This document shows, in pieces, positions 1-11,700 of a DNA stretch of 64,000 bases. The position numbers and the translations under genes were made by a program. Numbering within the stretch: the stretch's first letter is position 1; the number at the start of each line of letters is the position of its first letter. The stretch is taken from NCBI GenBank assembly GCA_032622095.1, contig CP136069.1, positions 41,766,194 to 41,830,193 of the forward strand. The letters run 5' to 3'. Under the pieces are notes generated by a model that saw only the letters and a program-made list of their open reading frames with translations, was not told the origin of the DNA and did not search any database. The DNA comes from Siphonodentalium dalli (taxonomy: Eukaryota; Mollusca; Scaphopoda; Gadilida; Siphonodentaliidae).

Positions 1-460
1 GTTTCTATCATGCCTGAGTTTAGTTTGCCTGTCATTTGCAGAATGAGGTCCACAGAGGGTGAATTTAGTGATGGTATCCCGCATAGCGGGGCTAGCATCA
101 CCAAATTCACCCTCTGGGGACCTCATTCTGCATGACCTTATCTGCTATGGGAGACATACTCAGATTGAAGTTCCCAAATGCAGAATATGGTAATGTACAC
201 CCATTGGGAACCTCGATTATGCAATGTGTTGTCTGCCAATTTGGGGATATAGAGAAACTAAATTAAAAAAGTGAAGAAGTTTCTATAGAATTTGACAATA
301 AAGAAACTTTCCAGAGACGATGAGGCCTAAGCAGAATGAGGTCCCCAGAGGGTGAATTTAGTGAGGCTAGCTTGCTATGTGGAATAGCGTCACTAAAGTT
401 GCCCTCTATGGACCTCATTCTGCAAATGACAGGCACACTAAACTCAGGCGTGGTTTCTAT
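1..460. mobile_element. Family D foldback element, copy 1 (8-bp TSD)
   Basis: Element 9-452, flanked by GTTTCTAT at 1-8 and 453-460. Ends are inverted (CATGCCTGAGTTTAG / CTAAACTCAGGCGTG). It contains two ~100-bp hairpins built from GCAGAATGAGGTC...GACCTCATTCTGC arms, one at 40-135 and one at 332-425, separated by ~200 bp of unique spacer. An 8-bp target duplication points to hAT-like mobilisation. It has no coding capacity. Confidence 0.85.
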
Positions 461-536
461 TGACATTGAGTTGGTAATTGTTGCATGACTGACGATAAGT
501 TTACTAAGGAAAATGAGGATGGTGCTTTAACCCTTT

Positions 537-691
537 CAGTGCCAAGTCCGATTTTTGTATCAACCCATATTTCCTTGATTTTTAGAGCTCTTTCCCATCA
601 ATGTATCACATTATTATAATCAATAAATTTGAAAAATGATCAAGGAAATATGGGTTGATACAAAAATCGGACTTGGCACTGAAAGGGTTAA
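537..691. mobile_element. Family B hairpin MITE, copy 1 (TTAA ends)
   Basis: 155 bp bounded by TTAA on both sides, with ~50-bp inverted repeats beginning CCCTTTCAGTGCCAAGTCC. The whole element folds on itself. TTAA target plus CCC...GGG ends are typical of piggyBac-like non-autonomous elements (inference). Confidence 0.85.
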
Positions 692-1164
692 AAGATTCCC
701 TCACCATATGAAACCACAATGGGGAGAGGCAAAAGCTAAAAATGTGATTGGATAAGATTTATAACATGTTCAGTGACATGTTGATATTTTTGTTGTAGCT
801 ACAAAGCATATTTGGACTATTTATGCATTTTGCCTGAGTAATGACTCCAGAAATTCTTATGGGCATACAGCAGTCTGCGTAAACACACAGTCAAGAGTCA
901 TACTGACATACTGAGTCTATCTCAGTCTTGTCCAAATGTAATTCCTCGGAAGCGTGCAACTTCCTCCAAATTACATCACATTGCTTTGCCACATGGTTGA
1001 GGTATTCATAATCAGTAATTATAATAATCAGTAATCATGACATTTGTGATTACATGTTTGCGTTAATCGTTTTGATTGGATGCTTATATTTTTGAGCTAC
1101 TTATAGTGAATTCTGCTTGGCACTATACTGATGTGGAATCCCGAAGTTCGGGAAATAGAAAATC
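692..1164. other. No recognisable feature
   Basis: AT-rich DNA without a coding signal, repeat match or hairpin that I can support. Confidence 0.5.
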
Positions 1165-1519
1165 TGCATCACCAAATTTAGCCTCTGGGGACCTCATTCT
1201 GCTTATGCCTCATCTTCTGGGAAGTATAGTCACAAATTAACATTGTTTTTAGTTACTTTCCCTTCTGTTCAGTTTCTATATCCCCTAATTTGCAGAAGAT
1301 AAAATGTATAATCGAGGTGACTAAATGGGTGAACATCATCAACATCAACTGGGGAACTTCAATCTGATCCTATGTCTCCCATAGCAGTTGAGGCCTAAGC
1401 AGAATGAGGTTGCCAGAGGGTGAATTTGGTGATGCTAGCCTGCTGTGTGGGATAGCGTTACTAAATCCACCCTCTGGGGGCCTCATTCTGCAAATGTCAG
1501 ACACATTAAATTCAGGCTT
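1165..1519. mobile_element. Family D copy, left hairpin arm truncated
   Basis: Starts inside the first hairpin (GCATCACCAAATTTAG), carries the spacer and the complete second hairpin (about 1399-1492), and ends with the family terminus TTCAGGCTTG. The left end is replaced by unrelated DNA, so no TSD can be read. Confidence 0.75.
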
Positions 1520-2520
1520 GTCCCTGTCCCCGCAAACTTGCTTGGGTTAAAATTTTCCCGACTGGTACATCAAGGTTTCCAAGCATAACACCCTATGGTT
1601 GGAAGTTTTCCAAATTTAAGTCTAAAATTTTTCTGAAGGTTGTCCTAAAACCAACAATCTTTAAACTAAATTAACAATAATAATACAGGTATCAGTATTA
1701 ATATTTATTTATTTAGATCCACACAGTACATAGTTTTGTATGGGAGAAGTGTCATTTTACTTCATGTGCTTATTTATCAAATCAACTGGCTGGGTGGTTG
1801 TACCTGTATCATAGCATGCATTTACTGGCAGACACAGATCATTATCTATACCACAGATGTGAGATGCAGGTGAATTCATTTACATCTGTAACATGCTAAA
1901 TGCTCATGCTAAAACTACAAACACAGGGGCTTGGATAGAAGATCTCTGATGGGAGGAGGGGGTGGTGGATTGGAAATTCTGACTGCTCCCCTTCCCATTG
2001 GGTAAAAATTATCCCACTGGGACCATAAGTATTTCAACTTATGGGGGGGGGGGGGGTGTGTGTGTTGCAAATATTCCAACTGAGCCATTCCTGTTACAAA
2101 ATATTAAACTTTTCAACAAGTTGGAGGAGGGGGGGGGGGGGGTGGTCCAAACGTCCCTGCATTTATTTTCCAGACATTCAGCTGTCTGGCAGTATTTATT
2201 GTATTGGCTGGCAATAAAATTGTCTGATATTCAAAAGCCAGATCGTTTTATTGATATTTTTATTTCTCACCATCTAACTCTGTTAGTGCCAGATGGACCA
2301 GATTGTCCTTATAATACCAGAGGTTAAATGCCAGTTATGGATCCCAGACAAAAGATTACTTCAATGATTATTGCGAGTCGATTTTATGGTAGTAGGTGCC
2401 AATACTCAACATAAATGGTTTCATCCTTAGTTTGTTAGATTATTTGAAAAATTGAAATTACACTTTGCACCTTGTTTTAGTACTATTTTGACTGGTTTCA
2501 GTTATCATATATTTAGATAT
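1520..2520. other. Non-coding stretch with two poly-G runs
   Basis: Contains G runs at 2044-2056 and 2129-2142. The apparent reading frame across them is low-complexity. No gene or known repeat seen. Confidence 0.55.
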
Positions 2521-2760
2521 AGGAATGGATTCCATCCGTCTGTCCATCCGTTCATCGGTGTCAGTGTTTCCATCCCAAAAAGTTGTCCTGGGGTTATTTT
2601 GAACAGTTATCGAAGGATTTCAAAGATTTTTTGGTATATTAATTCAGAAGAGGAATATCTGAAAGGAGTTCACAAGCTAGGCCCAGTCGTACATTTCTAC
2701 CAGAGTTACGTCCCTTTGATTGTCATTTTTTGTCATTTAGCACCCAAAATTTGAATGATT
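2521..2760. repeat. Degenerate CCATCCGTCTG-led interspersed repeat
   Basis: Starts with degenerate (TCCG/TCTG) motifs and continues into GAGTTACGTCCCTTTGATTG, a repeat style common in mollusc-type genomes. The ~100-codon frame across it is not coding-like. Confidence 0.4.
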
Positions 2761-3268
2761 TTTCTCTGGGGACATCATTCTTCTTAGGCCTCATCTTCTG
2801 GGATAGAGTCACTAAATTAACCCTGTACCCAACAAACCGGCCAAAACCGGCCAAATAAAGCTGCAACAGCCTAAATTATCTTGGGTCTGTCTCAATAAAA
2901 CCATACAAATATGGATATCATTGGAACCGGCTCATTGACCACATTGTGATGGTTACAGTTATGCCCTGTGCCAATGCATTCTCTTATATATGCGAGTCGA
3001 CCATAGGTCGCCTCGCATATATAAGAGAATGCATTGGCCTATAAAAAATATTTTTTTAACACTTTTTACCATTTTTTCTTACATTCTTTAACAATTTTAT
3101 AATTTTTAATGTGTTAAGCCAATGCATTCTCTTATATATGCGAGGCGACCTATGGTCGACTCGCATATATAAGAGAATGCATTGGCACAGGGCCCTTCTG
3201 TTGGGTAAAGGGTTAACCCACTGGGTGACCTCCTTCTGCAATTGTCAGACACATTATTTCCAGACTTG
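2761..3268. mobile_element. Family D remnant split by a family A insertion
   Basis: Left part 2761-2816 and right part 3217-3268 together restore the second hairpin's right arm (TCACTAAATTAACCC...TTCTGCAATTGTCAG) and the terminus ATTTCCAGACTTG. The family A element at 2817-3216 entered at a TTAA and duplicated it. Confidence 0.75.
2817..3216. mobile_element. Family A' dual-hairpin MITE, copy 1 (TTAA TSD)
   Basis: 400 bp with TTAA at both ends and TTAACCCTKTACCCAACA / GGGTAAAGGGTTAA termini. It carries two 69-nt near-perfect palindromes (2970-3038 and 3118-3186). The second is the inverted copy of the first, and an AT-rich spacer separates them. About 90% alike to the copy at 10435-10814. Confidence 0.85.
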
Positions 3269-3274
3269 ATCGGT

Positions 3275-4070
3275 TTCATGGTTCCCGCGGCTCCTTGAAT
3301 TTCCTTGAACACCCTTGAATATGAACATCCATTTTGAAGGCCCTTGGATTTCATAAATCCTTGAAATGTTGGAAAACCCTTAAATAGTTGCATTCCATTA
3401 CAATCGCGAGATTTGGAACAATTACATCAAGCGATCGGCAAAAATGTGCAATAGAAAATTAGAGTATTTACGGTAATTCCTGGAAAAACCTGATACACTA
3501 TTTCCGTCTTCCTAAATTTAATCTATGGTTTCAGTTTCATTACTGTTTGGGCTCTGTGATTGGATAAATTCGTTTGTTTCGATGTATTTAATTTTAGTTA
3601 ATCACAATTTCATACACAAACAGAAATGATATTGATTTAGTTGGCCTATTATTAAAATGAGAGTATCCCAAATTTGTGTGATCGATATTTGACTTTGACT
3701 TGGAGTGGACGGAAATTGAGTGTACCAGGTTCGATGTCAACTCGTCATAAAACCATTAGATGTTGCCATTATGGGGTAATATGCCTTAGTTTCCCATTAT
3801 AAAATATATTGTTCTCAATATATATAGTTTAAACACTATTATCTCACCAAGTACTTTGTACTATATCATGCACCAGCTGTGTGAAGTACTTTATACTCAT
3901 CATGCAGTCTCATGCACTTGCTATTAATTCATTAGTCTATGTATCATGATCAGCAGACCCTACTCCTGGAATAATCTTTAATTTCTAGCGGGTACACCCT
4001 AAAAAAACCCTTGAATCCTGCCTTGAATACTCCTGGAATACCTTTGAATTTGAGCAGGAACCATAGATTT
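3275..4070. repeat. Probable TIR repeat with CCTTGAA-rich ends
   Basis: The left end (from ATGGTTCCCGCGGCTCC, CTTGAATTTCCTTGAA) is mirrored by the right end (TTTGAATTTGAGCAGGAACC). CCTTGAAT motifs recur at both ends and give misleading frames such as FKEIQG/FKGIPG. The middle is unique AT-rich DNA. Confidence 0.5.
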
Positions 4071-4085
4071 ATGTCAATTGAAACA

Positions 4086-4515
4086 TATCTTTGACTTATG
4101 AAGTTACTGCAACATATAACGGTTGGGGTGTGTACCCAGTGTGCTCTCTGAATGTACTGATGGAGAATCATTTCGTGAGATTAAAATGTTTGCCCCCCCC
4201 CCTGCTGTTTTGATTTAGACTTAAGGAGCTTGTTTTAGCATTAAATTGCTCATCTGCTGTGTCTGGTATGAATCATGAAACTGAGTCCTACTGTCACAGC
4301 CAAAATAAATTGGCAACATCTGTCTGAGTACTGTCTGTTCATTATGCCATACCAGGCTATCATGTATGAGCAGAAGTTGAATGGGATGCAAAGCATTACA
4401 TCTATATTCCCTGTGGATAATGTGATTTTACAAGATTTAATTTTGCATTTAGCAAGTGGGCTCAAAGTTTTCCTAATTACCCACGAAGTGAAACTATTAG
4501 TCTGCTAATTGACTC
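4086..4515. other. No recognisable feature
   Basis: Includes a C run at 4193-4202. No coding or repeat signal that I can support. Confidence 0.45.
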
Positions 4516-4784
4516 TTTAAGTTCAAGCCTTGAAATAGTGTGTCTGTCATTTGCAGAATGAGGTCCCCAGGGGTGAATTTAGTGATGCTACCCCGCATAT
4601 CAGGCTAGCATCACCAAATTCACCCTTTGGGAACCTCATTCTGCTGAGGTGTAAGCAGAATGAGGTCCCCAGAGAGTGAATTTGGTGATGCTAGCCCGCT
4701 ATGCGTGGTAGCATCACTAAATTCACCATCTGGGGACCTCATTCTGCAAATGACAGACACACTATTTCAAGGCTTGTTTAAGTT
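4516..4784. mobile_element. Family D, copy with perfect TSD TTTAAGTT
   Basis: Element 4524-4776 between TTTAAGTT at 4516-4523 and 4777-4784. Termini CAAGCCTTGAAATAGTGTG and the inverse. Two adjacent hairpins without the long spacer seen in copy 1. Confidence 0.92.
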
Positions 4785-4801
4785 CATATGTGCTGATTCA
4801 G

Positions 4802-5037
4802 TTAACCCTTCCATGACTGGAGCTTGCTGAAATTTTCTAAAACCTTGTGCCATGCATTGGTCTCCCATAGGGAGCCTCGCATAAATAAGAGAATGCATTG
4901 GCCTAACAATATTTACCTGGACCTTTTAAGCCAGTGCATTCTCTTATATATGCGAGACACCCTATGTGAGACTCGCATATATAAGAGAATGCACTGGCAC
5001 ATGTTCTTCAATGCTGCACCAGTGCAAGACTCCTAAA
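4802..5037. mobile_element. Family A dual-hairpin MITE
   Basis: Left TTAACCCTTCCATGACTGG terminus with TTAA at 4802. The first hairpin is decayed (about 4852-4902) and the second nearly perfect (4930-4999). The right end is diverged. Confidence 0.75.
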
Positions 5038-5081
5038 CTAAATCCTACTAGCATTCTTTCCATTTATTCTCTATATGAGCG

Positions 5082-5546
5082 GAGACTGTCAGTTCTGAAT
5101 ATAGTGTGTCTGACATTTGCAGAATGAGGTCCCCAGAGGGTGAATTTACTGATGCTCTCCTGCACAGTGGGCTTGCAGCACCAAATGCACCTCTGGGGAC
5201 CTCATTCTCTTAGGCCTCAACTGCTATGATAGAACTAGGATCAGATTGAAGTTCTCCCGTTTAAGTTGGTGATGTTCATGCCCCTATTAGTCATCTTGAT
5301 TATGCATTTTATCTTCTGCAAATTAGGGGATATGTAAATTGAACAGAAGGGAAAAACTAACTAAAAACATTGTTAATTTGAGACTCTAGATATATACTTC
5401 CCATATTATGAGGCCTAAGCAGAATGTGGTCACCAGTGGGTGAATTTCATTATTCTAGCCCATTGTGCTGGTTAGCCTCACTAAATTCACCCTCTGGGGA
5501 CCTCATTCTGCAGTTGTCTGGCACTCTATTCAGGCTTGGAGACTGT
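5082..5546. mobile_element. Family D copy with TSD GAGACTGT
   Basis: Element 5090-5538, with GAGACTGT at 5082-5089 and 5539-5546. Two hairpins and the long spacer are present (including the AATTAGGGGATAT segment), as in copy 1. Confidence 0.88.
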
Positions 5547-5596
5547 ATATAGAAACCCTTTTCTGAACTTTCTGTGTAGATTTGGGGTATAATATA

Positions 5597-5843
5597 TTAA
5601 CCCTTCCATGGTCTGGTGCAGCGTTAAAGATCCTGTGCCAGTGCATTCTCTTATATATGCGAGTCTCTCATAGGGAGACTTGCATATGTAAGAGAATGCA
5701 CTGACTTACAAGGTTAATATTGTTAGGCCAATGCATTTTCTTATATATGCGAGGCTCCCTATGGGAGACTCACATATATAAGAGAATGCATTGGCACAGG
5801 GTTTTCGCAAAACTTCAGGAAGTTCCAGTCATGGAAGAATTAA
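5597..5843. mobile_element. Family A dual-hairpin MITE
   Basis: TTAA at 5597-5600 and 5840-5843. Hairpins at about 5637-5704 and 5726-5797. Termini TTAACCCTTCCATG / CATGGAAGAATTAA. Confidence 0.85.
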
Positions 5844-5987
5844 ATTTGAGTTGGAGAGAACAGGAGCTTCACTCACTTGGAATTATTTTTTTATCAATTT
5901 ATTTTCAAGGAACTGGGACAGAAAATCTTGCTATTTTTAGAACATAAGAGTTATTTTTATAAGAAATCTGTTTTAAGTAGAATAGAA

Positions 5988-6334
5988 TACAGTTATGCCC
6001 TAAATAATCGACTCCTTAACCACAGCAGAATTATGGGTAACTTCAGGATTTAGTCGGAAATATATAGCTTGTTGCCATTCATTGGAAAGCTCTCGGTGAG
6101 AGCTTTCCGATGAATGGCAACAAGCCATATTTCCGAATAAATCCTGAAAAGTTATCCATAATTCTGCTGTGGTTAAGGAGTCGATTATTTAGGGCATTAC
6201 TCTATGTCCATACCAGATATTTCATGTGTGAGAGCTTTCCAATGAATGGCAACAAGCCATATTTCCGGCTAAATCCTGAAAAATTACCCATAATTCTGCT
6301 GTGGTTAAGGAGTCAATTATTTAGGGTATTACTA
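5988..6334. mobile_element. Family C hairpin MITE with an extra half copy
   Basis: Flanked by TA. One complete ~215-bp hairpin (CAGTTATGCCCTAAATAATC ... GGGCATTAC) is followed by a second right arm at 6230-6334. TA target with CAGT...ACTG ends suits a Tc1/mariner-mobilised element. Confidence 0.8.
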
Positions 6335-7054
6335 TAACTGAGAATTAGTATATTACCTGCACTGTTTTTCAACTTTATGCACTTCCCTGTCAGAACATTA
6401 AAAAGTTCCCAGGTTTTGAACTGGTGGGGAATTATATCTCTCTGGGCTTATCCAGTGTTGAGATTCGTGACATGATCTATTGACTGATGATACTGAGGCC
6501 ATATATATTTTGAAAATGAAACATGTTGTTGGATATGTTATATATTAGTTCGAGTGACATGCCTACTGATGATGAATGGTTATGTTCATAGCATGAGATA
6601 TGACATGGAAATATGTCCGCAGATAAATCCATTAGTCATACATAGTATGGAATCATGTAGACTGCACCCACCAACACCATTCATACTTCCAAGAAACAGA
6701 CCATAGAAGTACTCAGTCTCTTTATGTAAGGGAGAAAACTCAATTGTACACATGCTTGAGTTGGGAGATCTGCCATTTGGTTAAAGGGGAGTAACTCTAT
6801 TGCACTTTCAAGTGACCTGTTTTAAATTAAGTTGCTCAAAGTCTATTTGAAAACCAACAATATTCATTGTCATATAAGTGTTACCCAATACAATTAATCC
6901 CACAACTGCTGCTATATGTGATGTGGTAGACATTACCCAAAAGATATATTCAAAGTTCTGTGCTAATTTACCTACTTCGGTTTTTTTTATTTCGATTCTT
7001 GGCCATAAAATAACATGTTTGAATCCGGAGTTTCCAGCTGGAAGGGGCACCTGT
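6335..7054. other. No recognisable feature
   Basis: AT-rich, with no coding signal, splice-bounded EXT1 similarity or repeat copy that I recognise. Confidence 0.45.
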
Positions 7055-7325
7055 TTAACCCTTTGAGTGCCAGGTTCGATTTTTTTATTAACCCATATAC
7101 CCTGTGCCAATGCATTCTCTTATATATGCGAGTCGACCATAGGTCGCCTCGAATATATAAGAGAATGCATTGGCCTAACAATTTTTCATCATTTGTTATT
7201 ATTTTTTACAATTTTAATAAACTTTTTTAAATCTAAAAAATAAAAATAAATGTATTTTTTAGGGCCGATTTTACAGACCGTAAATTAGGGCCGATGAGAT
7301 CGGCCCCTGGCACTGAAAGGGTTAA
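7055..7325. mobile_element. Chimeric TTAA MITE: family B-like ends, family A hairpin inside
   Basis: TTAA at 7055-7058 and 7322-7325. The termini are B-like (CCCTTTGAGTGCCAGGTTCG / CCTGGCACTGAAAGGG), but the core is the family A palindrome (about 7108-7174) followed by T-rich spacer. Confidence 0.8.
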
Positions 7326-7354
7326 TATATATAGAATTTTAAACTAATTTATTT

Positions 7355-7700
7355 TAAAGTGATGTGAAGTGGAGAATACTCTTGCTCAAAGTAATTGTTT
7401 TTAGTAAATTTTACAAATATTATATCCAAATTGACACACACACTGTGTGATTATTATATTATAATTAAATGTAGTCACTCTCGGTGGCGAAATCATTTGC
7501 ATTAGTTTATTGCTGATAATTGTGTTCCGAATCGAGAAGTAAATACTTACAATTGTGGTACAGTTGATATGCTTGAGATTTTTGGCGACCTTATTGGATT
7601 GCTACATTCCTCCCAGTTGGCATATCGCCTGAATACTAACTTATCAGTTTCATGCACTCATAGTATGTCTTTAAGTATTTTCAATGATCCAGAAGAACAC
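7355..7700. repeat. Uncharacterised dispersed repeat R7, copy 1
   Basis: About 340 bp shared with 22396-22775. Common blocks include GAGATTTTTGGCGA and CTAACTTATCAGTTTCATGC. Not coding, and no inverted ends seen. Confidence 0.7.
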
Positions 7701-7779
7701 TTCTAAAAATTATTTCTTATGTATTTAAATGCCTAGTTGGTTTCTAAAACATTTTTGATGGGAGGAAGCGACAGTGATA

Positions 7780-7936
7780 TTAACCCTTTCAGTGCCAAGT
7801 TCGATTTTTGTATCAACCCATATTTCCTTGAGAGCTCTTTCCATCAATGTATCACATTATTATAATCAATAAATTTGAAAAATGATCAAGGAAATATGAG
7901 TTGATACAAAATTGGACTTGGCACTGAAAGGGTTAA
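7780..7936. mobile_element. Family B hairpin MITE, copy 2
   Basis: TTAA at 7780-7783 and 7933-7936. Nearly identical to the copy at 537-691, with a small deletion near the hairpin loop. Confidence 0.87.
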
Positions 7937-8282
7937 GTAGGAAATATATCAGATTTATGGATGCACAGACTCAGTATGAATGTTCATTGCTTCAATGTGC
8001 TTGTTTCAATGATCATGTAAATATTCTCATTTCTTATCAATATGGCCATGTATTTATCAGAATGGCATATCGAGATGTCCCTCAACTCATATCAAGCTTG
8101 AAATTCGGTCCTGATTTCGGCTCATTTCGAGGTTTGAACCAGCGCCAAACTCGTCTAGCCCAGACTGAATACATCATATTATTAACTGTTACGTTTCTGG
8201 ATACTCATTGATGAGTAATTCCTTTTGGAAATGTTCAGGTAATAAGCTCAACAGAAGGGCATAGGTCATAGGAACTTATACC

Positions 8283-8400
8283 AGTATTTCCTGAACATCC
8301 CTCCAGATTAATGAAAGAATATTCCAAAGTATACTTTTATAACTGATGGGAGAATCCATTAGGAAAGAAATGGTTAATCAAGTTACCTGTATTATTTCTA
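8283..8400. repeat. Repeat R8, copy 1 (upstream of EXT1 exon a)
   Basis: Block with CTGAACATCCCTCCAGA, ACTTTTATAACTGATGGGAG and AATCCATTAGG. Shared with 14470-14600 and 16560-16700, each shortly upstream of an EXT1 exon. Confidence 0.65.
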
Positions 8401-8500
8401 TCTATTTCTTTTCACAACATTCACTTTCATTTGATTTAAAAATGTGATTAAGCATAATTTGAATACCAAAACTGATTATTTCTATATTTATCCATTTCAG

Positions 8501-8752
8501 ATACTGAAAGAGAGAGTAGAGAGGCACTTTGCACGATCTAATCTCCTTTGGAACACTGTCCCGGGCGGCCTTGCTGTGGCATCAAATTTCAGCACCCAAC
8601 GAGAGCAATTTCCCTTCTATTATAAACAGCTTGATACGCATCCTGGACAGAATTTTACAGCTGTGATATATGCATCTACACCTGTTCTCCTGTCCTCTGC
8701 TCCTCTGTTTAAATTACTCAAACAGGTGGCCAAGTCTACCTATGTACAAAAG
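8501..8752 (+). CDS. EXT1: EXT1 exon a (GT64 domain start)
   Basis: 84 codons, phase 0 at both ends. The acceptor is a pyrimidine-rich tract ending TTTCAG at 8500 and the donor is AAG|GTATGT at 8753. It encodes the linker from the GT47 half (PGGLAV) and the first GT64 strand (FTAVIYA). The frame stays open a few codons past each splice site, but similarity to EXT1 stops exactly at the AG and GT. Confidence 0.92.
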
Positions 8753-11700
8753 GTATGTGCATCATATAGTACTAGTAGGTAACCATGCAACCATATGTAC
8801 AAAAGTTGACATGTCCCTATAATAGACAGCTTTAGTACATGAGACCGCTGTTTGTTATTACTAGCCCTTTCATAACGGGAGCTTCCTGATATTTTGCGAA
8901 AACCCTGTGCCAATGCATTCTCTTATATATGGTAGATCGCCTCTCATATATAAGAGAATGCATTGGCCTAATAAATTTTATATTATTTTTTGTAATTGTT
9001 AAAAAATATAACAAATGAAAAAATTATATAAATTGGTTACAGAATGTAAGAAAAAATGATAAAAAAATGATAAAATTGTTAAAGAATATAAGAAAAACTG
9101 ATAAAAATTGTTATCGAATGTAAGAAAAAAAATCATAAAAAAATCATAAAAACTGTTAAAGAATGTAAGAAAAATTTATAAAAAATGATATACAATTGTT
9201 AGGCCAATGCATTCTCTTATATATGCGAGGCGACCTATGGTTGACTCCTATATATAAGAGAATGCATTGGGTCATCCCCCTCTTTCGACTTTCGACATTA
9301 TTTTTTCTATTCAGAAATCTTGTATAAAGATTCAAAAACATGAGAAGCTGACCCCCATCTGAAATTTGGTAATCAGTCTTTTTCACAATAATATTTTACC
9401 TGTTGACATAACAGTGTCCGATATATGGTAATGGCTACTTCATTGGAATAACATTTTGAATATGGGGTGCAGGTATATCTCTAGTTAAATTTATGCTTTA
9501 CAATGCTCAAAGTATAGACAACATAATTAACTGTCCAAATAATATATTTATCACCTGACATATATTTGTTGAATCCTCCTGTGCATGATTGTTTTAAATT
9601 AGTCCTCATTAAAGGCCCATTTAATTCTCGAGTCACCGATTATTTTTTTTAGTGCCTTGATATACGGTTTTAATAACAATCTACGCCATAAATATGATTA
9701 AAATACTATAATTCATCAACATTTTCTCAGGAGGTGCCCATAGAGTAATAGAAAAAAAGCTGAAATCATAGAAACATTTCCCCCGTTGCAGCTCCCAGAA
9801 TGCAATAGAATTCAAACTAAAATTTTAATTCTCGAGTCACCGATTATTTTTTTTATAGTGCCTTGATATACGGTTTTAATAACAATCTATGCCATAAATA
9901 TGATTAAAATACTATAATTCATCAACATTGTCTCAGGAGGTGCCCATAGAGTAATAGAAAATAGCTGAACTCATAGAAACATTTCCCCTGTTGCAGCTCC
10001 CAGAATACAATAGAATTCAAACTAAAATTTTAATTTCAGTTGAAGCAGGTTGAAGGAGAATAACTCTCTCTTTAAAAAGAGTTATTTCCCTTCCATTGAA
10101 AATAATGAAACTTATGCACAGAACACACATCAGTATTTCAACAAAAAAACAACATGTTAACAGTTTATTAGACCGAATAAGTTGATAATACAATGTTTTG
10201 GAGCTTCCTCTTTCAAATAGAATATAATAAGGGATATATTTTATATAAATTGATCTGGGGGTTCGAAAATTAAGTGGGCCTTCAAATGAGTTGTGTTTGA
10301 ATAATTGACGATGTTTGTTTCTTACAGATGGTGATCATTTGGCACTGTGATGTGTCCCCTCCTCCCGTCCATAGATGGCCGTCTGATCTCAAAGTGCCAG
10401 TTCTTGTGAAAACTAGAAATATTAAGGTAGATACTTAACCCTTTACCCAACAAACCGGCCAAATAAAGCTTCAACAGCCTAAAATATCTTCGGTCTGTCT
10501 CAATAGAACCATACAAATATGGATATCATTGGAACCGGCTCCTTGACCACATTGTGATAGTTACAGTTATGCCCTGTGCCAATGCATTCTCTTATATATG
10601 CGAGTCGACCATAGGTCGCCTCGCATATATAAGAGAATGCATTGGTCTAAAAAAAATCTTTTTTTACCATTTTTTCTTACATTCTTTAACAATTTTATAA
10701 TTTTTAATGTGTTAAGCCAATGCATTCTCTTATATATGCGAGGCGACCTATGGTCGACTCGCATATATAAGAGAATGCATTGGCACAGGGCCGTTCTGAT
10801 GGGTAAAGGGTTAATAAACATTTTATCTCCACAATCTCCTTAGAGTCATTGTATTGGTCTGTAGCAAGCTTCATTATAAGAGTTTTTCAAAAATGAAAAG
10901 AAACTGGTATCAAACTGAAGTGGATATAGAATAAACCCATAGCAGCCGAGTGTACCAAATTTTCACCACAAGTGGAATTGTTGTTTTAACCTCGAGTGGT
11001 TAAAACCGGAATACCACGCATTGTGAAAATTTGATACTCTCGGCTACTATGGGTGTATTATATTTATGCCATAATATTAGTTTTGATTTGTTCCGCGAAT
11101 TAAACTATACTCTGCTATTTACTTTTAAATTGTATCCCCACTTTTATTCCACACCCATTGGCGAGAGTCACATGTATTCAACGGAATCCCAGCCATTGAA
11201 TACATATTAGTGTATACCTCTAGTGGAATACAAGCCGGAACTATTCTTGTTGACGTTGTCGCCAAGAAAGATGACGTACATTACGTCGATCATCCGCTTC
11301 CGGTGATCCCCCCCATAATTACTGGTTATTTGTCAGACTTAAATCACAATAAACTTAGCTATATTAACAATGGCGGCGACATTCATGGATTGAACTTATC
11401 TGACTGAACGGTGTAGAATAAATACAGAACACAACTTGCATCATAATCTCGAATCTTTTATCGAACTCGTTGCGGACGGCGCAAAGTTATATTTCGCTCG
11501 AGCTACGCTCTCGCGAAATATATCCTTGCGCCATCCGCAACTCATTTGATAAAAGAGTCTCGATTATGATGCGCGTTGTGTTCTGTCTATATACACGACG
11601 CTATAAGGAATGTACGTCTCACATAGTGATGCTTACTTTTACGTCATGACATCAGCCTGTTTCAAAGTCATCAGTGATATGCCCATTTAATTCATATGTT

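Noticed and set aside
1998-2327. 109-codon plus-strand frame
   Set aside because: Spans two poly-G tracts and has low-complexity glycine runs; no similarity or splice context.
2452-2754. 100-codon plus-strand frame as a possible upstream EXT1 exon
   Set aside because: No EXT1 motif, and it lies in a degenerate CCATCCGTCTG-type repeat.
7912-8211. 99-codon frame just upstream of EXT1 exon a as another EXT1 exon
   Set aside because: No similarity to the EXT1 segment expected there, and it starts inside a family B MITE.
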